Source of the DNA: Cylindrodendrum hubeiense
Taxonomy: Eukaryota > Ascomycota > Sordariomycetes > Hypocreales > Nectriaceae
Direction of reading: 5' to 3'
Assembly: GCA_014621425.1 (NCBI GenBank)
Contig: JAANBB010000081.1
Span: 59,196 to 123,195 of the forward strand
Length of the DNA: 64,000 nt
Shown here: piece by piece, positions 21,122 through 33,055 of the stretch
Layout: each line of letters begins with the position of its first letter
How positions within the stretch are numbered: the stretch's first letter is position 1
The notes under the pieces: model-generated
What the model was told of the DNA's origin: nothing
The model's input: only the letters and a program-made list of their open reading frames with translations
Database searches by the model: none
Translations under genes and position numbers: made by a program

Positions 21122-23450
21122 TTTTAGAGATTTATTTGGCTTGTTGGGTCGGTTGTGTGATGAGTTGGTCTGAACAGCAGATGGCGGCGTCTCTGAATGA
21201 GGAGAATCTGGTTGGTCGGTGGTTGGTGGTTGGTGGTGTTGGCGCTCAGGTAGTTGTGGGTTCAACGTAGTTGACAAGCAAAGATAATGTAGTAGATGAT
21301 GCGATGGGTTGACCTTGATCTAGTCTGGTAGGAAGTAATCAAAATAAAACACTAGAATTACATCTGGGAATCGTTTTCTTTTATAGAGTAGTTAGGTGTT
21401 CCTAAGACCACGTCAAGCCTCGCGACCGAAGTGGAAAAAAACGGATACGGGCCTTCGCAGCGAGCCCCCGTTGAGCAGATGGGCTATTGCGCAGTGAGCA
21501 AACTGGAACTAGTCGGCTCACCAAACTCCCATCGCAATTACATGCCGACCACCGTCATCAGGATACCGCCGCTACAAACACAACCCCAGTCCCACGCCGA
21601 TTGGGGTCCAGGACATTGTGGAACCAGGGGGGGATGGGAACAACGGCGTGGCGCGGGTTGGAAATTTCACCCCGGCGTGGAATTCCCATGCCCAACTACA
21701 GAACAGTACACAGTACACAGTACATGCGCGGAAACCAGAGGGGTGAGGAACTATTCTACGAGGCGGTACTGCGGGGAGAGCTGCAATGCGGTGCGGAGCG
21801 GCGTACTGCGCATGGATTGCGCGGGTTGCAAACCCGAAAAACATACATGCTCCCCATCGAGGCAGCGCAATTGCGCGAGGAAGTGAGACTGGAACAGCCA
21901 TGAACGTGGGGTTTTAGTCGGGCGTTGGATCATGAGCATGGTAACGAGAGGTCGTGATTGGGCCAGCATGGCCTCATAAGGCGCCCGCTACAGGTTTTTG
22001 CCACAGGCTGTGCCGACCTAGATCCGAGATATAAGACAACAGTGGCTGACGTGGGAAAGGTGGTAAAAGTTTGCAGGTTTCAGGTGATGCTCGGCATTGG
22101 ACTGTGGCAGAGCACATGGAAGAGCCGAAGAGAGGTGGCTATTCAGATCCACAGCAGTTAATGGTTGCTGATGTGTACTAAGTGCGGGTAGAGGGGAACG
22201 AGGAACGCTGGGGCTTCAATGGCCTCGACTCGCCTGCTCCAGTGTGGCTGTGCAATAGCCTTCGGGCTTCACAATCTCAACCTCGACCTCGACCTCGGCA
22301 CTACTCTGTTGGCCAAGTTGATATCCCAAGAAGATCCAATCTTCGTCTCCGCTCCTTTGCGGGTATCTCAATTGCTCGCCTCCACCGTCTTGGCAACAAC
22401 AACATCCGGAACGGAGGGGCTAGATTTTACTATTAACAATTAAAAGTCTCCACGGCTGCCTTGGACCGTTGTCACAGGTCCAGGTGATTTCCCGCATGAG
22501 ATTTCCAAAAACACCTCAGCAATTCGGAAAAGGGACGATATTCAGAGACATTCTCCTCACCTGAATTTGAAAGCCGGGACAGGCGCGGTGGTTAATAGTG
22601 TCTCAGGCCAAAGTCGCTGCAGGTTCATGGTGGCCACCATAAAATCCAGGACTCGACCAAGGACTCGGCCGGGGGCGGCGCTTTCGGTGTCCTGGCGTCG
22701 GCTGAGTGGGGCAGGGCAATCGAAACTGGACAAATTCATTTCCGCGCTTCGCTCGCCGGGGGGATGTACCGGTACAGGGTATTAGGATTTGTTCCAGCTG
22801 CGCCCAGATCGTGTTGGTGTGTGTACTTCAATATTGAGTCATACCATGGATGATCCGAGCTACGCAGCGGCGGACGGATGTGTGTGAAACCTGTTGTGCT
22901 CATCGAGACACGAGGCAACTACGCAGATGACCGTTTCTCAAACAAAGCCTGCACATGGAGTAAGCTTGAAACCAAGACGTATTTGTTTCAGGTCCCGGTT
23001 TGTCGTCATCGTCAAGTCTTGGAGATGTGGTTGAACCGGCGGGGGCTGCCTAAATCGCATGTCACGTGGCTCCCAGGCAGCCAACATCCTGATGATTCTT
23101 CTCTCCCACGGGGCTCATCTCCAACCATGCGCAAATGCCGACAACGGCAATTGACAACTCATAGGTAGCTTCTGGGCTTTTTGGGCTCGGTGAAACTGTA
23201 ATTCAGGTTGGATTCCCATTCAGGCACTTGATTGAGAGAATTACACAATAACTCAACAACGCCGAATGCACACGGAGTTCAAGTTTCATGTTCATCTTGT
23301 CCGAAATCTTCTCACTTATCCCAATAAAATACTCTTGGGTTCATTAGCTATCAGCTTCTTTCGGAGGCCTCGATATCGTCAAAGGACACGTAAGCTCCAA
23401 CACAACAGCGAGACATACGTGTCAGGATATTACCAACACGTTGGTTTGCG
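21122..23450. other. Gene-poor stretch
   Basis: No supported gene. A 74-codon plus-strand frame at 22219-22443 (containing HNLNLDLDLGTTLLAKLISQ) has a plausible composition but nothing recognisable. The remaining open frames look like chance. Confidence 0.4.
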
Positions 23451-23838
23451 TCAACCCAAATAAACATTGTAGGCGTAGCTTAGTGCTCCAAATTTCCCAT
23501 CCCACGAGTTCTTATGTCTCCCGCGATTAACATATAGTCTTGCTGTCAGCTCATAGCGATATTCAGTCGTTGACGATTCGAGGCGAACCAGGCTCAGTGT
23601 CGGAGGTGACTCAAAGCACTCGAATGGAATTTCGACCTCACGCGGTAAGTACTGACAGTCATCGAAGAGAAAGACATTTGTAGACGGGAAAGGAGGAACG
23701 CAAAGGATTAGTTGCAAAGCTTCAAATTGAGGGCATCCTTGTTTGTGTGTAAAAGGAGTCATGCAAATGCGTACCGTGAAGCATTAAAATGACCGTCAAG
23801 TATCCAAGGCTACTGAGCGTGAGTGGAATTGATTTCAT
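23451..23838 (-). CDS. Candidate small secreted protein
   Basis: Two exons, complement(23451..23719, 23775..23838), give 110 residues. The 55-bp intron runs from GTACGC to TTTGAAG. An alternative 37-bp intron ending ACAAG keeps the same frame and adds six residues including one Cys. The N-terminus MKSIPLTLSSLGYLTVILML is a typical signal peptide. A second ATG three codons upstream (23847) is possible. The mature part is short, with cysteines in LILC, FDDCQ and FECF, and an aromatic C-terminal tail (FGALSYAYNVYLG). No family is recognised. A MITE copy begins about 90 bp upstream of the start, so its promoter may include repeat sequence. It may be a secreted effector-like protein or a defence peptide; transcript evidence is lacking. 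Confidence 0.45.
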
Positions 23839-23933
23839 GTTCAACATATTCACACGATGTTGCTTGCCGTCACCACAGCAGCACACAACAGGCCTAGCAA
23901 TCAGAGGAACAGCTGAAAGGGACGGATGAGATT

Positions 23934-24221
23934 GATCTTGAGTATTGCCATTCGCACACACCCGTACACACCTGTTTCGAAAGATAATTATCAGCAATAC
24001 ACTAAATTTGGCATTTGAGCAGGGGAAACCCAAGAAGGCTAATTATTAGGATTTATTTATCCTAATACTACATTTTATTTTAGTTGTTTATTCCCTAATA
24101 TTGACATTTTGTCTTTAGGTTAAGGATGTATATACATGATAGAGCTAAAGTCTAAGTGCTAAGAATGTTATCGGCTTGCAAATAGCAAACTGCATGTGTG
24201 CAAATAGCAATGCTCTTGATC
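23934..24221 (+). repeat. MITE-like repeat, copy B, with terminal inverted repeats
   Basis: An AT-rich 288-bp element. Its left end, GATCTTGAGTATTGCCATTC then GCACACA, and the reverse complement of its right end, GATCAAGAGCATTGCTATTT then GCACACA, agree at 22 of 27 positions. The interior shares long blocks with the copy at 54.4-54.7 kb: CTGTTTCGAAAGATAATTA, TTTGGCATTTGAGC, AGGCTAATTATTAGGATTTA and TTTATTTTAGTTGTTTATTCC. There is no ORF inside. No clear target-site duplication was seen. Size, inverted ends, AT-richness and lack of coding fit a non-autonomous DNA transposon. Confidence 0.72.
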
Positions 24222-26734
24222 TTTTAGTTACCAATGACTGTCTGCCCTCACTAGCTCTCAGCTTTTTTTGAACTGCGATTTCCTTAAATTTAAAACTACG
24301 CACGATGTGGCCCTGCTTTTGCAAGAGCAAATTGTGACCTGGAGCGTGTTCTATCAATAAGGCTAAATACTGTTAGCGTTGGTGAATCTCACACCATGGC
24401 TGTGGAAGTGAGTTTGGCAAAGTGAAAAAAATGGTTCCCCACGACACCGCATTCTCAGTATCCGTTTCAATGTATTTTAAATTACGCCCTAAGATAACTT
24501 ACATTTATGCCTAATAGGTAAAGCCCAGTTTATTGTTGAGAGTTAGCCTTCAGATATGTCTAGATCCATCTCAATAGGTAGCTGAAATGGTGTGTGACTT
24601 ACCCTGCACGAATCATCCATTCCAGCGCACCCAGACTCATGAATTGCATATCACTCAACGAAACACAACTCAGTCACATCATTGCCATATGCGATTGTTG
24701 TATTGGCAACAAATTTTGGTCCTTTGCCCTGGTGAGATTGATCTGAATGCCGATGTTCCATGATCATCAGATGGCAATCCTCATCCATCCTAACTCCCTC
24801 ACCGAGCTCATCCCCATCCTTTACAACACCCCTATCACACTCTCATTAAGCGCTCACATTACCCTGCCTGCTATTTTTATTGGACAGCGGCTCAGGAACA
24901 GTATGCCGGAAGTCATCCCACCAACGTGTCCCGGTCACTCCGGCACGACCCACGCGTGCCGACGTAGCCGGCGCGGGAGATACAAAAGCCCCCTGGTGCG
25001 CCGCACGCCAAGGTTTTCCACCATCGCCAAGACTTTGTGTCCTTCCCTAAGACGAATTTCAAGCTACAAGGGCTGGCTCTGTATTCGGGTTGGGTATGAT
25101 GGCACGTGGACGTACGCCTGTCAAGGTAGGAAGGTGAGTTTTGATGCGATTATCACCGAAATGAGCTGGATGGACAGCGGCAGCGAATGGAACATGCGTG
25201 GAATTACTAAGAGACTCGATTTCTAAGATCCAAGAGGTTTAGAATTCTCGAGCTGAGACTTTTCTCAATATCCCGACGAGAGAACTCAACCGGAGTCACA
25301 AACGGTCGATCAAGTCAATCCTAAACCCCTAGCCGCTTTCTACTTTATCACCATGTTGAAGCGCTATCGAAGCACTTTCAATTTGGAGTCATTACTCTCT
25401 AACCATACATTCAAGTGGATATTGCGTCCGTCTCGTTTCGATTCAACTGGCTAGTGGTTGATATGCTGCTGTTGACCTCATTCAGGATGCCTGCCATGGG
25501 TTTGAATGGGAAGGATTGTCTTCATCAAATTGTGTCAGTCGAGCCCATCGCTGGGGGAAGTTCAACTTTACAGGAAACCAAGTCTCACCCGGTCAAGCCA
25601 AGTGCAAGAAAGCCAAGGAAGGACTGGATCCACTGAACGAATACTTCAGCTCATCACTTTAGCATCGTTGGCATGTGCCTTGGCGATATGCCTTGGCGAT
25701 ATGCCTTGATATGTTTCTCGTAACATAATCAGGGGCTGAAACGCCGAGCGAGGCAGAAGGAAACACTGATGGTGGGAAACACTGATGGTGGGAACACTGA
25801 TGACGACGCAAGAAACCCACAACGGTTTGGTCCAGTTACCAACATGGCGTTTCTACTTTACGGTCTTGCATTTCGACAAATTTTGAAGTCTACGCTTTGC
25901 TAGCCAATGGACGGTCCACGTGGGCCAGATACTTATTCAACAGTCCACACCGGGGTTGAACAAGACTGGGCCGGGGTATTGGGGTCTAGGCCAGGATTGA
26001 GAACCGCGGAATCAGGCTTCTGGAAGCGATGGGAAATCACACGAGCCAAGCTAACCGAAACGACTGTAAGGTATCGCGGGAGCGGACATTAAGCTGGAAC
26101 ATATCCGCCTGTGGCGCTATTCTGATCGACAAAGGAGCCCAGGATTCGCCGACAAAGATGCTTGAAGGAGGATCCACACGGAAGGCAAACGGACAGCTAA
26201 CCGATAGTGGCCTGCTACAGGAGTTAATGATTCGACACAATGATCATCAGTGTCGACGCTCGGCAGGCAACTTTGGAACGGGCCATTGCCTTGGCGGACG
26301 ATATGGTAGACCGAGGCGGAGTCTTGGATACCGAAGCCCCGTGCTTGGCTTTCTCGAGAAGGATTATTCGGTCAAGGCCTTTCTTCTCCAATGTACCCAC
26401 GATGGATGATCCTTCCGTCGATTGCTAGGCGACTTCACTACGTCGGGCGTGTTTTGCGAGACCTGGCAGACGGCTCTTGCATGACGACGATGATTGTCGT
26501 CTGGCTGTCTTACCGTTTCAGCTTGCCTCTCGGCCAGGGAGATCGACAACCGGATTCATGTGCAAAAATAGAATGGCGTTGCTCAGTATCAAGACTGGGG
26601 TTGAGGGGAGTGTCATGGTTGCCGTAGGTGGGTGTGTGAATAGACTGGGAGCGGCGCGGCGGGCGCTATCCCTGTTTGAATACCGAAGAGTCGACCGATC
26701 TACGTTCAGCGAGCGGGATGGAGAAGCGAGGAGG
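24222..26734. other. Gene-poor stretch
   Basis: No gene can be supported. A 159-codon plus frame at 24747-25226 and a 126-codon plus frame at 26029-26409 have no recognisable features. Short local repeats such as GATGGTGGGAAACACT occur near 25770. Confidence 0.4.
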
Positions 26735-26816
26735 AGGCAGCATGGAGGCAGCATGGAGGCAGCATGGAGGCAGCATGGAGGCAGCATGGAGGCAGCATGG
26801 AGGCAGCATGGAGGCA
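26735..26816. repeat. 11-bp minisatellite, about 7.4 copies
   Basis: The unit GGCAGCATGGA is repeated almost perfectly. Because 11 is not a multiple of three, the array is open in every frame and creates long chance ORFs on both strands. The near-perfect copies suggest recent expansion or ongoing length change. Confidence 0.9.
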
Positions 26817-28890
26817 ATTGAGAGCCAGTCGATGGTGGAGAAACCAGCCGAGGATTTGAGTTCACGTCTGCGACACTGGAGACGACTTGGAACGGCGTGT
26901 GGGAGAAAGGAATCGACGGGAGATGCTCGCCGACACCGATACCATCGGGATAGTGGGGTCTGCAAGCTTCGATTTTGCAGCCGACGGAGCTCGGAGCCAT
27001 GATGCTCGTGTCCAACGGCGCCGGCCGGTCCTCTGTCAAGTTTTTCGGCTGAAAGCTCTATGCACTCGGGTAGACGACACGGGAGGCAACGAGCGAGCAG
27101 AGAAGCATCAATACGCAACGTGGGCGAGACAAGCGATCTGGCTGGTCAAGGAGATCCGGGTGCTTTCTTGGCGGTCTAGGTCGCTAACGGGGACGAGGGA
27201 TACAGGTGTATCGGGGAACGGCGGAATGGCCTATGGAGACGTGTTAGCGATATGACAATTGAAGCCTGCAAATACAAGAATCGTCGCGTTGCCAAGATGT
27301 TGGGATGTTTTAACGATCCATCAAAGTCCATGGCGTTGTAGCTTGGCTACAGCAAAAGGTGGGTGCAGGTGGGTGCAGGTGGGAAGCTCCAGTAGCCAAT
27401 CTGTAAGACAATTCCAGCAACGTGGAAGGGTTACGGCCTGTGATTGGCCGCACGGCCTGGGGCGCGATCTGTCCTGCTTCTCATCCCAGAGAATGGCTCC
27501 TGCACATAGCTGTAGTCTCAACCCACTAACCCGTTTCTGGGCCATCACTGGCTTTACCCAGGATAGAGTTGCGTTTTGCCTCTGGAGCGTTGGAGCTTCA
27601 GTGGAGTACTTAGTGCGGGCCTGGGGTCTTGGCGGCTCAACCCGCCCAACCCACACAACCCACACTTTGATGCCCTGCATGGTTGACACCCTTTCCCACC
27701 GCACGTCGTCAGTTTTCATGGCCTCCCGGCCACTGGATCTTGCCTTTATTAGGGCACCGAAGCTGCAGTATTGGAGGCTGGGCGTGTGGCGCAGATCCAA
27801 TTGGCCCGTGGTTCGTCGTCCCGCAACCCACGGCCGTAAGAGGAGACGAGTCGCGTGCCTCGCTTTCAGAACCCCCGATTCGACTTCAACGGGAATCCAC
27901 CCGGAATGCAATAAAATCTCTCCCCCGGGGTTCGCTTCCATCCAAAGCGGGGACTTGAGTATCTAGCTGGTCGATCAGAGAGCTCAACCCTCCCACGAGG
28001 GATGCGTACCACCCTCTGATACCAGCAAAGTACTGTAGACACTGAACCAAGCCACGGAGACGTCGGCCGCACACGATACCACGAAGCGATGATCGACATG
28101 CGGGACATGAATCGTTCGGGCGGTGTATCAAAGGTGAACACTGAAGGCCCGCCGGCGTTATCGTATGGAAGTCCACCGACGGTGGGTGCGATCCGCCCGA
28201 CGATGCAGAAGTTGTGGCCGCCCTAGTTGCAACTTGCAGCGGACCCTGGCCACCAGCCGCATCACTTTGCAGCGCCGGTGACGGATTGGGAATTGTGTCG
28301 CGTGCTCGCTTTGATCTCGTTTGTGGTTTCCATGTTTCCCCGGGTCGACAATAGAACGGCTGCGTCAGGGTTGCGACAGGTGAGACACGACAACAAAGGC
28401 AAAGCACAAGCCCACATGCGCGCAGCTCGATCCCTTGCACATACTCAATCACTAAGCTTATTCTTGTGAAAATCTGTTTTCCGAAAAATACTCTCTTCTC
28501 GCTTGATCTAGTGAGGCTCCACATCGGCGGCGACGAACCCATTTTCATCGAGGGCAACGCGAAAACCGTCGGAAGCGAAAACGGCGAGGGGAGGCCTGCC
28601 ACCACGAATCGACTGTTGGATGGATTTCCAGGGTACAGCGGGCCTCTTCCAAGACATGGAGCCTGGTCTAGGTCTTCATCCTAGACCGGATCCATTGTCG
28701 ACCGAGGCGTTTGTTTTAGGGAACTGGTCACGACTGAGGTTCCCACTCTTGGCATCTTGGGTGCTCCACCCTCAACACCAATGCCAACGGCCATGACTTG
28801 GCCGTCAGAACTGAGGGTGTGCCGCCGGGCGTGCGAATATCGTGGATTTATGGGCAATGTGCAATGGTTGTGGGATTTCTCAACGCACCC
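26817..28890. other. Gene-poor stretch
   Basis: Long open frames occur on both strands (for example 235 codons plus, and 206 and 239 codons minus), but none has domain-like content and they overlap each other. A short GGTGCAGGTG repeat is at about 27360-27385. I see no gene. Confidence 0.45.
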
Positions 28891-28944
28891 TGCTCTTGCT
28901 CTTGCTCCTGCTCCTACTCTCCATCCAGAGCTGGTAGATCTAGA

Positions 28945-28950
28945 TATATA
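28945..28950 (+). promoter_or_regulatory. TATA-like box upstream of phosphate symporter
   Basis: TAGATATATAGC lies about 225 bp before the symporter start codon. It is followed by a strongly pyrimidine-rich leader (CTCCTTC/CTCTCC runs), a common layout for highly expressed fungal genes. This is inferred from position only. Confidence 0.35.
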
Positions 28951-29171
28951 GCTGCCCAGTTTCGCTCCTCCTTCTGTCTTTCCTTCTACTCTCCAGGTCA
29001 CTCATCACCGACACTCAAGACTCCTCCCCTCTTCGCTCCTGCCAGTATAGGTAGCGATCGTCCTACTTATTACTCTCTCTGTCCCCTCCTCCCTCTCCTC
29101 TTCCCTCTCCTCCAACACATCATTGTATTATCCTCCCAGCCCAGTTCTGTCCCCGGACGCCAGTCTATACA

Positions 29172-30988
29172 ATGGCCGTCTTCGCCCAGTACGACTATCT
29201 CTTTGCCGTCGGCACAATCTTTGCCTTCCTCGATGCCTGGAACATTGGTGCCAACGATGTCGCCAACTCGTGGGCCAGTTCCGTCTCGTCGCGGTCCATC
29301 TCCTACTTCCAGGCCATGATCGGAGCTTCTCTCATGGAGTTCAGTGGTGCCCTGGGTGTCGGTGGCCGTGTCGCTGACACTATTCGAACCAAGGTCGTCG
29401 ACGTTGACGCCTTCAACGAGAAGCCCGAGCTGCTTATGCTTGGCATGGTCTGCGCTGTCATTGCCTCCTCTTGCTATCTTACCTTTGCTACTCGCTTCGG
29501 TTTCCCCGTCTCCACTACCCACTCTATTCTTGGCGGTGTCCTGGGTATGGGTGTTGGTGCACTTGGTGGCGGTGGTATTACTTGGATTGGCTACAAGGAG
29601 GATGGTTCCGTCGATATCCAGCAAGGTGTTGTTCAGGTTGGTAACCCCGTCCAGTCCACCGACTACTTCGCTAACATATTATCTAGGTATTTCTCGCATG
29701 GATCATCGCTCCAATGCTCTCTGGCATCTTCGGAGCCCTCATCTTCCTCTTCACCAAGTATGGTGTTCTCCTCCGCAAGAACCCTGCCATGAAGGGCCTC
29801 ATTCTGGTCCCCATCTACTTCTGGGTCACTGCCTCCCTCATTGTCATGCTTCTCATCTGGAAGGGTGGCTCATACGAGGTTAACCTCACCGAGGCTCAAA
29901 TCCCAGGTGTCATTGTCGCCGCTGGTGCTGGCTGGGGTCTTCTCATGGCCATCTTCCTGGTCCCCTGGTTGTACCGTGTCGTCATCAAGGAGGACTGGCA
30001 GCTCAAGAGCTACCACATCTTCCAGGGTCCTTTCCTCCTCCGCCGCGGTCCCGTCCCCCCTACTCCCGCCAACTTCCAGGGTATTGTCCGCAACTTTTAC
30101 GAGGGCCATCTCACTCGTGAGGAGCTCAACGCTCGCGAGGCTCAGCGCGCTGCCGCCGTCACAGGCGATATCGAGGGTCGGCACGAGAAGAATGCTATCG
30201 ACAACACCTCCGAAGTTCCTGAGAATGCCACCCCCGAGCACAAGTCCATGATCGGCCCCAGGCCCGAGGGCCCCTGGTACACCAAGAAATTCCTCTGGTG
30301 GGGCATCAAGCTTGTTATCCTTCACGGTGTCGACAAAGACATTGTCAGCTCACAGAGCGAGAAGTCGGTCGTAGCTGGTGATGTTGAGGAGATCCACGCC
30401 CGTGCTGAGCACTTTGACAACCGCACTGAGTTCCTCTACACCTTCCTTCAAGTCATGACCGCTGCCTCCGCCTCTTTCGTCCACGGTGCCAACGATGTCG
30501 CCAACGCTGTCGGTCCCTACGCTTCCATCTACCAGATCTGGCAGACTGGTGAGGTCACTGGCACCAAGGCCGAGGTCCCTATTTGGATTCTCGCTTTCGG
30601 TGGTGCTGGTATCGTCATTGGTCTCTGGACTTACGGATATAACATCATGGCCAACCTGGGTAATCGTGTCACCCTCATGTCCCCAGCTCGTGGCTTCTCG
30701 ATGGAGTTGGGCTCTGTCATTACCATCATTCTCGCTACCCGCCTTAGTAAGTCTTGACTCTTAAACTCATTGATCGCACATACTAACTATTTCACAGAGC
30801 TTCCCGTCTCCACTACTCAGTGCATCACTGGTGCCATTGTTGGCGTGGGCCTCTGCAATGGTGATTGGCGCTCCATCAACTGGCGAATGGTCGGCTGGAT
30901 CTACATGGGTTGGTTCATTACCGTTCCCACTGCCGGTCTCATTTCCGGTTGCCTGATGGGTTTCATCACCTTTGCTCCCCACTGGTAA
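29172..30988 (+). CDS. PHO89: Sodium/phosphate symporter, PHO89/PHO-4 type
   Basis: Three exons, join(29172..29636, 29687..30746, 30798..30988), give 571 residues. The introns are 50 and 51 bp with GCTAAC/ACTAAC branch sites. The protein is a PiT-family (inorganic phosphate transporter) permease that takes up phosphate across the plasma membrane, usually under phosphate starvation and with sodium. The two signature repeats are present: GANDVANSWASSVSSR near residue 27 and GANDVANAVGPY near 420. The matching PVSTTHSILG and PVSTTQCITG motifs are also present. Hydrophobic segments flank a central soluble loop of roughly 200 residues. Length matches yeast Pho89 (574). It converges with the Zn2Cys6 gene downstream. 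Identification is firm; regulation by the PHO pathway is inference from the family. Confidence 0.93.
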
Positions 30989-31301
30989 ACACACTGGGAC
31001 TTCTTCTGTTTTCTCTTGTTAGCGCTCTACTATTTGCATGTCACGTCGAAAATTTGTCAAACACTAGAATTGCCCCTCGCTGTCAGTTCAGTGGGATCAG
31101 GGATTCAATCAGCGTTAGAAGCGATGGCTGGGACCTTGCTTATTAGAATATATACCCAATAGACGGCATAATGATCACTTGAAGGGTCTTCGTGAAGTTT
31201 TATGGATGGGGAATGAGACGCAATGCCTTCATTCTAACGATCGATTGTGGCGATCATCTAATGACCAATAATGCCATGCGGAAAATTATCCTAGACGCAG
31301 A
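30989..31301. other. Convergent intergenic spacer
   Basis: About 310 bp between the 3' ends of the symporter and the Zn2Cys6 regulator. It should contain both polyadenylation regions. No other feature is seen. Confidence 0.5.
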
Positions 31302-33055
31302 TCACATCACAAGTATCCTCGCCTGCGGTAGTATACTAGTCCACCTGCTCCCTCGACTCCTATCCCAAATCACCCGAAGGTACTGTAATCCTCTTAATAC
31401 ATTAAAAAAACCACTCCTCATATGATACCGTAACAATAAATCTTCAAAAAAGGACTTGTGCTCGTCTAGAACACAGTCGGATGCTGCCATGAAGCTAGCC
31501 CAAACCAGAACCTGCTCGCCAGGTGACCCAGTAGGAAACGCCTCAAGTGTCGCCTTGAAATTCTCTACGCGACGGATGGAATCGGAGATACATTCGAGTG
31601 GTGCAATTGGGCCATTGGATGAGTCGCAGATTGCTTTCCGAAGGTATATTTCGTGCGCCTGCTCTATAAGGTTCGTGATGTGTGCGACAATTGCCGTATG
31701 CCCAGGGCGTTGCTGAGAGCAATAGTTTAAGCAGTCGAAGAGTTGGGCCATGTGAGCTTGGGAAGAAAGAGTCTGGAGACCATTCTGTTCACTGAGTAGT
31801 GGTGCTGCGTACACTCGCATTCTGACTTATGTTAGTGTTGTCATGTGGATTTCGCCTAAAGCGAGTGTCTAGGGAAGAGCCGATGACATCTGATATCACC
31901 CTCTACTTACTTGCGGAATTGCCGAATTATGAATTCAGCCAACTCGCCGCCACCGAGTCCATCCTCTCCACCAATCGACTCGAGCCCAGATCGCAACATC
32001 TGGAACAAGACTGGGAAATCATCAGATCCGGTTACCATCGCCGCGGTAAGGAGGACGAGAATTGCAAGTAGCACTGCGTTTCTCGTGGAAGGATCACAAT
32101 TTCTCAGCTGTTGTCGCTGCTGCAAACCTAGGATGGTGCGGGAGTAGAGTCGAGCAGCGTCTGCCTGCTGTGGGAGTGATCTGACGACCGAGCCCGCCAA
32201 AAGAGCCGGCGTATTCTGCCTGTTGGACTGTGTCCCAGACAAGTGAAACGCGGAGGCGGATAGTACGGCATCCATTACCAGCGTGTCGATGTGGGCGACG
32301 GGAAGCACCAAGTGGCGCCAGCCGTTGTGAAGGCCATCTAAGGCGACCATCTCATTTGCGATGTTTTTGGAGACTTCGAATGGTTAGTTTCATGGCACCA
32401 AAGAAGAGAGATGACTAACAATGCAAAAGTAAAAGTTTTTCCCATGAAGAACCATTGCTTGGTGACGGTTGGAAGAATATGGGATGGGTGGAGGAGAAGA
32501 GGAAGTGGGCCATATTCCCAACATCGGGGCTCGCAACGGATGACTCTTCATAATCATCAAGGGGCTGGATTAAAGAGGTATCTGGGTCTGTAAATGATTG
32601 CTCAGAAATGATTGGGTCTTCTCCCAGGATGTCTGAAGATGACACAAGTTGGAAGCTCTCCGGAAGCTGTCCTGTGATGTCGATGATTGGATGATCGTGC
32701 TGAGGGTTTATCGGCAAATGTTCTGTCTCCACGAGAGTCTTCGCAAATGTTGATGCTTTCTTTGTGTTCAATTTGTGGATGCGGGGCGCTTCTTCATCTC
32801 TATGGAGATGTCAGTGGTGAATGGTGAATGCAATCGGACTCCGTACTCATCCCGTGGGATTGTCTTGCCTGCCCATTTGCCCCTAGCAGCGATCCCATCA
32901 TTAAAACGATGACGAATGCCGAGCCCACTGCATTTTAGACCTTTGGAGGCACATTTGAGACACTGCGGAGCAGTGCGATCGCAACTTATGCGACGTTGTG
33001 AGCACTCATAGCATCCTTTGATCTTAGGCCTGTAAGCTCGAGGCTTGCGCGCCAT
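31302..33055 (-). CDS. Zn2Cys6 transcription factor
   Basis: Four exons, complement(31302..31821, 31911..32373, 32420..32799, 32847..33055), give 523 residues. The introns are 89, 46 and 47 bp with CTAAC or CTGAC branch sites, and the phases match. The binuclear zinc cluster lies near the N-terminus, CYECSQRRISC then CLKCASKGLKC, in spacing C-x2-C-x6-C-x6-C-x2-C-x6-C. It is preceded by a basic stretch (RKPRAYRPKIKG). The rest resembles the fungal-specific regulatory domain (LLLHFSKNIANEMVALDG, later VMDAVLSASAFHLSG and RTILGLQQR). An in-frame ATG five codons upstream (33070) is an alternative start. It is divergent from the FAD oxidoreductase with about 680 bp between starts, so that gene is a natural candidate target. 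The regulated pathway is unknown. Confidence 0.88.

Noticed and set aside
24747..25226. A 159-codon plus-strand frame
   Set aside because: The composition is irregular and no motif, signal peptide or homologous feature is visible.
26518..27118. Long open frames of 150-173 codons over the minisatellite
   Set aside because: They arise because the 11-bp repeat is open in all frames; the Cys/Leu/Pro repeats have no protein logic.
27259..28605. Overlapping frames of 206-239 codons on both strands
   Set aside because: They overlap each other, lack domain-like segments and show no splice-supported continuation.
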